From: Sedimentisphaerales bacterium
Lineage (GTDB): Bacteria > Planctomycetota > Phycisphaerae > Sedimentisphaerales > SM23-30
NCBI GenBank assembly: GCA_016932145.1
Contig: JAFGDI010000090.1
Span: forward strand, 1 to 6,501
Length of the DNA stretch: 6,501 nucleotides
Direction: 5' to 3'
In this document: piece after piece, positions 1 through 6,139 of the stretch
Layout: each line of letters opens with the position of its first letter
Position numbering within the stretch: the first letter of the stretch is position 1
Notes under the pieces: generated by a model
The model's database searches: none
The model's input: only the letters and a program-made list of their open reading frames with translations
Told to the model about the DNA's origin: nothing
Made by a program: the position numbers and the translations under genes

Positions 1-389
1 AGTTCGATACTTTTGAAGTTGATAGCAGTTTTATGGCCTGGGCCAGACAGATCGCCAAGAACAAAGTGCTGGACTATATAAAAAAAAGTAGAGTTCGGAC
101 AATAGTTCAATTCGATGCCGAGGTAATAGAGGCTCTGGCAGCAGAAGAGCCTAAAGTCAACGATAGTCAATATAGTCAGGCCTTGCAGGGATGTATCGAA
201 CGATTGGAAGATAAGAGTAAGCAATTGATACGGTTAAGATACATAAAGCGATTGAAGGTTAAAGAAATAGCCGGTCAGTTGGGGCTGACACCAAATACCT
301 TGTCAAAATATATGTCGAGAGTTCATTTTATGCTCAGAAGATGTATAGAAGAAAAGCTGACAGTGCAGGGTGGTGGTCATGGCCAGTAA
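1..389 (+). CDS. ECF-like RNA polymerase sigma-70 factor (5' truncated)
   Basis: The frame is open from base 3 with no stop upstream of the ATG at 33, and the residues before it (FDTFEVDSSF) fit the end of sigma region 2. The gene therefore begins outside the window and the ATG at 33 is an internal Met. Numbering from that Met, residues 1-20 (AWARQIAKNKVLDYIKKSR) resemble the region 2 helix that contacts core polymerase and the -10 element. Residues 21-47 form a linker. Residues 48-107 are a region 4 with a helix-turn-helix around 73-97 (KVKEIAGQLGLTPNTLSKYMSRV) that would read the -35 element. The pattern resembles the short sigma-70 family described from Rhodopirellula and Verrucomicrobium. 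Its end overlaps the downstream FecR gene, the usual sigma/anti-sigma arrangement, which suggests that partner controls it. Target promoters are unknown. Family assignment is firm; the subfamily is inferred. Confidence 0.88.
   Translation, partial: FDTFEVDSSFMAWARQIAKNKVLDYIKKSRVRTIVQFDAEVIEALAAEEPKVNDSQYSQALQGCIERLEDKSKQLIRLRYIKRLKVKEIAGQLGLTPNTLSKYMSRVHFMLRRCIEEKLTVQGGGHGQ
369..373 (+). promoter_or_regulatory. Ribosome binding site choosing the ATG at 379
   Basis: A GGTGG stretch lies 5 nt before the ATG at 379, inside the last codons of the sigma gene. The in-frame GTG at 370 would give a protein three residues longer, but it falls on top of this motif and has no good purine-rich site of its own. 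This favours 379 as the start. The site is weaker than a consensus GGAGG, which would fit translational coupling to the upstream gene. Confidence 0.45.
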
Positions 390-2115
390 AAAAGAGATCC
401 GAATACATGAGCTGGTTTTCAAGTCAGTTGAAGGTTTGATAACTGAGGAAGAATGCCGGGAACTTGAAACAATAGTTCGTAATGATGAAGAAGCAATAGC
501 AATCTATTCGGAATGTATAAAGCTGAATATGAAGATGTTATGTTTGAAAGAGCAGTTTTCGGGGACATCAGATATAATGCTGATCTTGCAGAAGACAGAA
601 CACGCAGATAGTGCAGATGTAATTGATGATACATATTGTGATGTATTACATGCTCTTAGTGAAGAGGAAAACATTGCCCCTTCGGTTGAAGTGGCAGAAG
701 ATAATCTTACAGCGGTGTCGGTTCCGGAGAAAGTCAGATCAGGTACCAGTCTGAATAAACTGCACAAGGTATATACTCGTCTGGTATCGCTTGCTGCGAT
801 TTTGATGTTCCTGTTCATTGTTTATGCTAACATGTTTCCAGCCCGGTACACAGTGGCGGTGGCAACGGTATCAGATCAGATCGATATAGTATGGGACAGT
901 CAATCAAGAGAGTTGAATAATAATGATAGAATATACACTGGTCAGCCGCCGTATATATTAAGGAATGGTATATTAAAGATCAAATATGATCAGGGCGTTG
1001 ATATTCTGATCGAAGGTCCGGCCGAATTTGAGATAGATCGTGCCGGTGTATATCTTGAATACGGCAGAATATTTAGCAGCGTTTCAGAAACTGGCTACGG
1101 TTTCACGATCTATAGTCAAGATACAAGATTTGTTGACCTGGGCACAGAATTTGGTGTTGAGGTTGACAGGGAGGGCCGGTCGGAACTGCATGTGGTAAAT
1201 GGCAAAGTGCAGTTTTATGCCGGGCCAGCCGGTAAGGTTATAAGTAAGACAGTGCGTGAGAGTATGGCTATAAGTTATAATACTCAGGCAGCCAGTGTAG
1301 AAGCGATACCATATAAAGGTGAGGGTTTTGCTCGTGTGATCGATTCTGAGTTGGGTCTTGTCTGGCGTGGCCAGAGCAGTCTGGACCTGGCCGATATTGT
1401 CGGTGGTGGTAATGGTCTGGGAACAGGCAGGGTCGGCAGCGGATATGATCTGCGTACGGGTGAATATGTATTAAATCCTACTATATTAAATTTTCCGCGT
1501 ATAGAGTGTAAATATACTCCGGTAGCGGGCAGTAAATATATAGATGGTGTTTTTGTGCCGGATGGCAGTATTGGCCAGGTTGTAATTAATTCACAAGGTC
1601 AGACATACGATGAATTTTCTCATACCCAGGGTGATATTCGTATGGCAATAACCAATGGCCCGGCGGTGAATGATCGCCTGAAGTATCCGGTTCGCTTCAG
1701 GAATGGAGCTGATTTCTATATGCTGGATCTTAGTCTGTCGGGCAGGTTTTACGGTACAAAAGAGAGTCCGGCAATATATATGCATTCTAATTGCGGCATT
1801 ACCTTTGACCTGAACCATATACGCAGTTCATATCCAAAGGCTATTGTGTCAGGATTTGGGGCCACATGTGGCATATCAGACCAGGTATATAATCATCTTA
1901 AGAAGAATAAGCGTACAGTAGAGTTTGACCTTTGCATATTGGTTAATAATGAATGTCGGTACATTAATAGATTTTCTCTGAGCAATGAGCCAGAGCCCGT
2001 GTCGATATCGCTTGAACCTGAAGATGATTATTTGACAATAGTTGTTGTCGATACTGATGATGCTACAGAATATGACTGGTGTATTCTGGGCGAGCCGGAA
2101 TTGATATTAGAGTAG
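379..2115 (+). CDS. Membrane-anchored FecR-domain anti-sigma-like protein with C-terminal NPCBM-like module
   Basis: This 578-residue protein probably binds and regulates the overlapping sigma factor. Residues 1-57 are helical and charged (HELVFKSVEGLITEEECREL), like the cytoplasmic head of planctomycete FecR proteins; no zinc-type HxxxCxxC motif is seen. An acidic linker leads to one membrane segment at about 134-153 (LVSLAAILMFLFIVYANMF). The rest should lie outside the cytoplasmic membrane. Residues 160-282 form a FecR domain with GPAEFEI near 213 and the signature DLGTEFGV at 253-260. Residues 472-577 (CGITFDLNHIRSSYP ... DWCILGEPELIL) resemble the NPCBM/lectin-like modules fused to FecR proteins in this group; residues 325-470 I cannot assign. 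The start overlaps the sigma stop by 11 bp, implying one transcript and coupled translation. FecR and sigma pairing are well supported; carbohydrate binding and the signal sensed are inferred. Confidence 0.87.
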   Translation: MASKKEIRIHELVFKSVEGLITEEECRELETIVRNDEEAIAIYSECIKLNMKMLCLKEQFSGTSDIMLILQKTEHADSADVIDDTYCDVLHALSEEENIAPSVEVAEDNLTAVSVPEKVRSGTSLNKLHKVYTRLVSLAAILMFLFIVYANMFPARYTVAVATVSDQIDIVWDSQSRELNNNDRIYTGQPPYILRNGILKIKYDQGVDILIEGPAEFEIDRAGVYLEYGRIFSSVSETGYGFTIYSQDTRFVDLGTEFGVEVDREGRSELHVVNGKVQFYAGPAGKVISKTVRESMAISYNTQAASVEAIPYKGEGFARVIDSELGLVWRGQSSLDLADIVGGGNGLGTGRVGSGYDLRTGEYVLNPTILNFPRIECKYTPVAGSKYIDGVFVPDGSIGQVVINSQGQTYDEFSHTQGDIRMAITNGPAVNDRLKYPVRFRNGADFYMLDLSLSGRFYGTKESPAIYMHSNCGITFDLNHIRSSYPKAIVSGFGATCGISDQVYNHLKKNKRTVEFDLCILVNNECRYINRFSLSNEPEPVSISLEPEDDYLTIVVVDTDDATEYDWCILGEPELILE

Positions 2116-2135
2116 AGAATCGAATTTTATATAGG

Positions 2136-2187
2136 AATAACAGCAGGTTAAGTCTGTACTATTATGGAGAAGGCCAGAGCTGTTATT
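2136..2187. promoter_or_regulatory. Inverted repeat in the gap between the FecR and LamG genes
   Basis: Perfect 9-nt arms, AATAACAGC (2136-2144) and GCTGTTATT (2179-2187), are separated by 34 nt. A TCTG/CAGA pair (2153-2156 and 2175-2178) could extend the stem inward with a bulge. The downstream DNA is T-rich (2191-2209) but lacks an uninterrupted T-run directly after the stem, so it is a poor intrinsic terminator. A weak sigma-70-like promoter can be drawn inside it: ATAACA at 2137-2142, 17 nt, then TATTAT at 2160-2165. The repeat could therefore be an operator flanking a promoter for the LamG gene, a leaky terminator for the sigma operon, or chance. Confidence 0.35.
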
Positions 2188-2210
2188 GGAATTTTAATAG
2201 TTAGTTTTTA

Positions 2211-2216
2211 GGGAGG
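2211..2216 (+). promoter_or_regulatory. Strong ribosome binding site for the GTG start at 2225
   Basis: GGGAGG with an 8-nt spacer precedes the GTG at 2225. This near-consensus site, and the signal peptide that starts immediately at that codon (MKKLFLLVLL), fix GTG as the start even though it is not ATG. Confidence 0.8.
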
Positions 2217-2224
2217 ACTGTATC

Positions 2225-4486
2225 GTGAAGAAGTTGTTTTTATTGGTATTGTTATCATTGTCATCTCTGGCATCTGCCCAGGCAGTAACTGAAGGTCTGA
2301 TCATACATCTGGACGCGGGTAAGTTGAGCGGTCTTATCGATGGTGATGAGGTTGCTACCTGGTCAGATCAGGCTCAGGCCGATAGTGTAAATGGCACATT
2401 GAATTCTGTTTCAGGCTGGACTATGCCGAAATATTACCGCAATGGATTCAATAGCAGGCCGGTAGTACGGTTTGGTGCTTCAACTTGTCTTAATACTCTG
2501 CCATTTACCATGCCCGATGTTTCAAAAGGACTGACGGTTTTTATGGTTGCTACAGGAGATACGACAAGTGAGACCGGCGAGCGTATATTGCAGATAGGTC
2601 AGGTAGCAGGAACAGCCGGTTCAGTTCTGGGTGTTGACCTTTCAACTACAGTAAGCGGTGCTGACGCTGGTTCAGGCGGCAGGTTTAATAATGGAAAATC
2701 ACTGGTAGCGGCTAATAATCCGATGACTAGTGGATTTAATATTATAGCTATGCAGATAGCTCAAGGTGGGAATTATGGTTCTCTGGGCTACTATGTTAAC
2801 GATCTGAATAAAGAGACATTCAATAATAGTGTCAATCCTAATAATATATTCAATTTACTGGCAAACGATAATGAGCTGTCAGTAGGTACATGCAGAGGCA
2901 CTAACGGGGCATATATGACCTCAGATATGTATTCTGGCGATGTAGCAGAAATACTGGTGTATAATAGCCAGCTTACTCAGGTCCAGATGCAGCAGGTAAT
3001 GGATGAATTGTATGTCAAGTATTATAAAACAACTGCCTGGTCACCTATGCCTGAAAATAATTCACCGGAGTATCAGGGCGATGTAGCTGGCAGCGGTGTA
3101 GATGTTACCCTTTCGTGGAATGCCGGTCTGGACCCTTATAATACCTCTGTGGTAAATAATGATATTACAGGTTATTATCTTTATATATGCCAGGGTGATC
3201 CAAATTATGGCAATGTAACACCAATGAAGATTGAAGCAGGTTCGCCACCGGTGGCATCGGCATCAGTTACTCTGTCTTTAGATTTTGATCAGGTCTATAG
3301 CTGGCGTGTAGATCAGAGTATTAACGGCACATTGCCATCAGACCCCAACACTATTGTTGGTCCTGACTGGAAATTTACAACCCTGCCGAGTATTCCGGTA
3401 GTAGTGGCAAACCCGGCAAACGCAGAAGCGTTTTCTGGTGATGGTCCTGTGAGCTTCAATGTTGAGTTCAGTAGCATATCAGCTATCAGCTATCAATGGT
3501 ATAGTTCGCTGGACAAGAGCAATGCTACCAGTGGCGATGATGAGTTAATTGCCGGGGCTGAAAGTACGACCCTGACGGTAGTGCCGAATGAGTCAGCTTC
3601 ACGCTATTATTACTGCCTGGCTACCAATAGCGGCGGTTCAAACGCATCTGCACCTGCATATCTGACAATTAAGAGAATGGTGCTTCACCTTGACATGGAA
3701 ACCGCAGATCTTTCTGATGTTTCTGGCAACGGTAATAACCCGGTTGATGAGACAGGGTTGACTACAGCTCAGGGATTGCTGGTTAGTAAACCTACTCTCG
3801 CGGCTGATACTCCGTTACTGGCTGGTGGTTACTCAGCATTGTTTGCAGTTGATGTTGATGGTAATTATAATCGCCTGACCATACCTCTGGATCGCGATGT
3901 AGATAATGACCCGGCAACGGCAGAGCCTGCAATATTCTATAGCGGTTATACATTAACGATGTGGGCGAAAACAAGTATTGTTGATCAGGCTATTAATACC
4001 AGCTTATTCAATAACAATGGTCCCGGCAGTCTTGATTTCCAGATAGAACTTGGTAATGGCAACTATAGATATTTTGATAATAATGTTACGGTTGCATTAG
4101 GTCAGATAGTACCCGATGAGTGGGTTTATCTGGCTGTTACCTGTGATGCTGCCGGAAATGTGATCTGTTATCAGAACATGGCAGGTGATAATATTGGTCA
4201 GGCAAATTCGCTTCACAATGAATTTGGCCAATTCCAGATCGGTACCAATCGAAATGGTGATAAGCCATATGCTGGTCTGATAGACGATGTAAAGGTTTGG
4301 AATTATCCGCTTACCTTTGAGCAGTTATCAGATGAGTATAATATAGCAAGCGGTAAGTTTGGCTGTTATACCAGGCCGGAAATGGATTTGAACAATGACT
4401 GTATAGTTAATGTAGCAGATCTGGCGATGTTGGCTGGCGACTGGCTGGAATGTCAGAGATGTCCAGTTAATACTTGCAGTGAGTGA
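2225..4486 (+). CDS. Secreted multi-domain LamG/concanavalin A-like protein with EF-hand (dockerin-like) tail
   Basis: This 753-residue protein is exported. It opens with a Sec signal peptide (MKKLFLLVLLSLSSLASAQA), with likely cleavage after residue 18 (ASA). Residues 21-268 form a LamG/concanavalin A-like domain (GLIIHLDAG ... RPVVRFG ... FMVATGD ... GDVAEILVYNSQL). Residues 273-386 look Fn3-like, with the planctomycete-style YSWRVDQ at 358-364. Residues 392-483 look Ig-like, with W425 and C464 in YYYCLATN. Residues 486-708 form a second LamG domain (VLHLDME ... YTLTMWAK ... PDEWVYLAVTCD ... AGLIDDVKVWNYPL). Residues 721-742 form one EF-hand-like loop (D721, N723, D725, N729, D732) followed by AGDWLEC and further Cys residues. 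No catalytic motif is visible, so a glycan-binding, adhesive or structural surface role is inferred. A paralogue lies downstream of the sulfatase. Domain calls are good; ligand and function are unknown. Confidence 0.85.
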   Translation: MKKLFLLVLLSLSSLASAQAVTEGLIIHLDAGKLSGLIDGDEVATWSDQAQADSVNGTLNSVSGWTMPKYYRNGFNSRPVVRFGASTCLNTLPFTMPDVSKGLTVFMVATGDTTSETGERILQIGQVAGTAGSVLGVDLSTTVSGADAGSGGRFNNGKSLVAANNPMTSGFNIIAMQIAQGGNYGSLGYYVNDLNKETFNNSVNPNNIFNLLANDNELSVGTCRGTNGAYMTSDMYSGDVAEILVYNSQLTQVQMQQVMDELYVKYYKTTAWSPMPENNSPEYQGDVAGSGVDVTLSWNAGLDPYNTSVVNNDITGYYLYICQGDPNYGNVTPMKIEAGSPPVASASVTLSLDFDQVYSWRVDQSINGTLPSDPNTIVGPDWKFTTLPSIPVVVANPANAEAFSGDGPVSFNVEFSSISAISYQWYSSLDKSNATSGDDELIAGAESTTLTVVPNESASRYYYCLATNSGGSNASAPAYLTIKRMVLHLDMETADLSDVSGNGNNPVDETGLTTAQGLLVSKPTLAADTPLLAGGYSALFAVDVDGNYNRLTIPLDRDVDNDPATAEPAIFYSGYTLTMWAKTSIVDQAINTSLFNNNGPGSLDFQIELGNGNYRYFDNNVTVALGQIVPDEWVYLAVTCDAAGNVICYQNMAGDNIGQANSLHNEFGQFQIGTNRNGDKPYAGLIDDVKVWNYPLTFEQLSDEYNIASGKFGCYTRPEMDLNNDCIVNVADLAMLAGDWLECQRCPVNTCSE

Positions 4487-4512
4487 TATGATCGAACTTC
4501 AGTCATCATATC
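4485..4512 (+). promoter_or_regulatory. Hairpin A at the LamG stop codon, alternative to hairpin B
   Basis: GATATGAT (4485-4492) pairs perfectly with ATCATATC (4505-4512) around a 12-nt loop. The left arm begins within the TGA stop codon (4484-4486). G-U and A-U pairs could extend the base of the stem outward by three. Its right arm is also used by hairpin B at 4501-4530, so the two cannot form at once. A ribosome terminating on the LamG gene would cover the left arm and favour B. Read from sequence only; function is inferred. Confidence 0.4.
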
Positions 4513-4530
4513 GTTAGACGAATGATGATT
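4501..4530 (+). promoter_or_regulatory. Hairpin B, competing with hairpin A
   Basis: TCATCAT (4503-4509) pairs with ATGATGA (4522-4528). After a bulged A at 4510, TCGT (4511-4514) pairs with ACGA (4518-4521) around a TAG loop. One G-U and one A-U pair extend the base to 4501/4530. No T-run follows (TCCATCTCC), so it is not a standard intrinsic terminator. It may block 3' exonucleases, act as a switch with hairpin A, or be incidental. Confidence 0.4.
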
Positions 4531-4539
4531 TCCATCTCC

Positions 4540-4593
4540 TCTCAAACTGGTCGGTGGGCAGATATATATGTCTGTCTATCGATCAGTTTGAGA
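4540..4593 (+). promoter_or_regulatory. Long intercistronic RNA hairpin (25-bp stem) before the sulfatase gene
   Basis: The 54-nt segment folds on itself along its whole length with no bulge: 25 pairs around a 4-nt loop at 4565-4568. The outer ten pairs are perfect (TCTCAAACTG at 4540-4549 with CAGTTTGAGA at 4584-4593). The five non-Watson-Crick pairs (4550-4583, 4554-4579, 4556-4577, 4558-4575, 4563-4570) are all G-U in the + strand RNA and would be A-C mismatches in the opposite transcript. This points to a structure kept in the + strand RNA. The downstream AATAATTT is a poor U-tract, so termination would be weak at best. A processing or stability element between the two genes is the favoured reading. 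Confidence 0.65.
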
Positions 4594-4644
4594 ATAATTT
4601 GTGCGATCACCTCAGTAGAGATAAATTTCATTGTGCTATAACAT

Positions 4645-4648
4645 GAGG
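4645..4648 (+). promoter_or_regulatory. Ribosome binding site of the sulfatase gene
   Basis: GAGG followed by a purine-rich stretch lies 11 nt before the ATG at 4660, somewhat far but the best match upstream. TGAGG (4644-4648) could pair with CCTCA at 4610-4614, which would hide the site. That pairing is only 5 bp and could be chance. Confidence 0.5.
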
Positions 4649-4659
4649 AAGAAAAGAGT

Positions 4660-6117
4660 ATGCTTAAGTTCTTATACTTGTTAATTAAAGGTGTAAATAC
4701 CAGTTCTCTGTTGCTTTATGGTTTAGTGGTATGGATCTTTGCCCTGGCCAGTACGCTGCGTGCTACTGTACCTAATGTTATTTTTATTCTGGCAGATGAC
4801 CTGGGCTGGAGTGAGCTGGGTTGTTACGGCAACACTTACAACGAAACACCTTGTCTTGATCGGTTGGCGGAAAGGGGTATGCGGTTCACCAATGCTTATG
4901 CCGCAGCACCGGTTTGTTCTCCTTTTCGCGCCAGTTTAATGACAGGTCAGTATCCAGCCAGAGTAGGTATTTATAAGTGGCTTGATGTGCGTGATTTTGA
5001 CAAGAACATGCCCAGGCAATACACAACTCTGCCAGAGAAATTAAAGCAGGGGGGCTATTCTACCGGCATTATTGGTAAGTGGCATTTGTCTTGTTATGCT
5101 GCTAATGGCGACCCTGACCCGATAACTGCGCAAGAGCAGGGTTTTGAAGAGGTAATAGCCGGAGCAACTACCTATATTGGTAATGGTGACTACTGGCATC
5201 CTTACTGGATCATGCCGGCGTTGCCCAAGGCTGGAGTTGTGTTGGATGAGAACTATCCTCAGGATGAATATCTGGTTGACCGTATGAACTATGAAGCGGT
5301 CAATTTTATCGAGCGTAATAAGGAGAAGCCATTTTTCCTGTATTTGAGTCATTATGCCGTTCATACCACTTTGGATGGTAAGCCAGATGTGGTTAGTCAT
5401 TTTGAGGCCAAACCCGGCAGTGGCAAGGGCGCTCAGGCGCCGGTCAATAATCCGCATCTGGCAGCACAGCTTTTTTCTATCGACCAGGGTATTGGTATGA
5501 TCGTGGATAAACTTACTGAACTTGACCTGCTGGATAACACTATAATTGTATTTACCGGTGATAATGGTGGGGCGGGTAATGTAACTGATAATGGTGTATT
5601 GAGAGGGGCTAAAGGCTCGCTTTATGAAGGCGGAGTAAGGATACCGATGATAGTCTCGTGGCCTGAGCGAGTGCAGTCTGGTGTCCAATGTGATGAACCG
5701 GTTATCAGTTGTGATTATTACCCAACTTTTGCCGAAATTGCCAATGTGGCTTTGCCGGCCGGTCAGCGTATTGACGGTGTGTCGATCATGCCTTTGCTTA
5801 CTGGTAATGCCAGTGCATTTAATCGTGATGCACTATATTGGTATTATCCATATAATAGTCAGAGTTCGATACGGAGCGGTAACTGGAAACTTATAGAAAA
5901 TCTCTCAACCGGTGCAATAGATCTGTTTGAACTGGGCAGTGACATATCCGAAACTACCCCGAGACAATATGATAATCCGGAAAAGGCTATGGAATTGCTT
6001 ACAAAGCTGCGTAACTGGCGGGCTGATATACCTAGGTTGCTTGATGTCAACGGCAATGGTGAAATAGAGATCGGCGAGTTTCAGGACATAGCAGGGAATT
6101 GGTTGGAAATAGACTGA
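4660..6117 (+). CDS. Secreted S1-type (formylglycine) sulfatase with EF-hand-like C-terminal tail
   Basis: This 485-residue enzyme should hydrolyse sulfate esters, probably on a polysaccharide. A long leader with a hydrophobic core at 16-31 suggests Sec export, with cleavage near ALA (28-30) or LRA (33-35). The catalytic domain spans about 37-457. Visible features are metal-binding D46 and D47 in ILADDLGW; the formylglycine motif C86-S-P-F-R90, Cys type and intact; the second sulfatase signature GYSTGIIGKWH at 132-142 with K140 and H142; H235 in YAVHTTL; D301 and N302 in TGDNGG; and K318 in RGAKGSLYEGG. Activity needs a formylglycine-generating enzyme, which is not in this window. Residues 462-483 form a single EF-hand-like loop plus AGNWLE, matching the upstream LamG protein's tail. 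It is followed by tandem stops (TGA TAG) and 22 nt later by a LamG gene, suggesting co-transcription. The family is certain; subfamily and substrate are not. Confidence 0.95.
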   Translation: MLKFLYLLIKGVNTSSLLLYGLVVWIFALASTLRATVPNVIFILADDLGWSELGCYGNTYNETPCLDRLAERGMRFTNAYAAAPVCSPFRASLMTGQYPARVGIYKWLDVRDFDKNMPRQYTTLPEKLKQGGYSTGIIGKWHLSCYAANGDPDPITAQEQGFEEVIAGATTYIGNGDYWHPYWIMPALPKAGVVLDENYPQDEYLVDRMNYEAVNFIERNKEKPFFLYLSHYAVHTTLDGKPDVVSHFEAKPGSGKGAQAPVNNPHLAAQLFSIDQGIGMIVDKLTELDLLDNTIIVFTGDNGGAGNVTDNGVLRGAKGSLYEGGVRIPMIVSWPERVQSGVQCDEPVISCDYYPTFAEIANVALPAGQRIDGVSIMPLLTGNASAFNRDALYWYYPYNSQSSIRSGNWKLIENLSTGAIDLFELGSDISETTPRQYDNPEKAMELLTKLRNWRADIPRLLDVNGNGEIEIGEFQDIAGNWLEID

Positions 6118-6129
6118 TAGCAAAGAACT

Positions 6130-6135
6130 GGAGAG
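6130..6135 (+). promoter_or_regulatory. Ribosome binding site for the downstream LamG gene
   Basis: GGAGAG lies 4 nt before the ATG at 6140, in the 22-nt gap after the sulfatase stop. It supports both the chosen start and an operon with the sulfatase. Confidence 0.7.
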
Positions 6136-6139
6136 ACAA

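Noticed and set aside
33..35. ATG at 33 as the true start of the sigma gene
   Set aside because: The frame is open to the window edge and the preceding residues continue sigma region 2. Starting at 33 would remove most of that region, and no ribosome site is seen.
504..818. Minus-strand open frame of 104 codons opposite the FecR gene
   Set aside because: It is covered by the well-supported FecR reading frame and shows no motif of its own.
4540..4600. Rho-independent terminator made of the long hairpin and AATAATTT
   Set aside because: The downstream stretch has no continuous T-run and starts with A residues, so it does not meet the usual form. It is kept as an RNA structure of unknown role.
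4599..4627. Promoter before the sulfatase (TTGTGC, 17 nt, TAAATT)
   Set aside because: Only three of six and four of six positions match the consensus in A/T-rich DNA, too weak to call.
5041..5688. Long open frame on the minus strand (215 codons) opposite the sulfatase gene
   Set aside because: It lies wholly inside the clearly coding sulfatase frame. Its product has no recognisable domain, so it is a shadow of that gene's codon use.
5863..5872. Ten-base repeat AGTTCGATAC shared with positions 1-10
   Set aside because: It lies in two unrelated coding frames with no longer match on either side, and a ten-base repeat of this kind can easily be chance.
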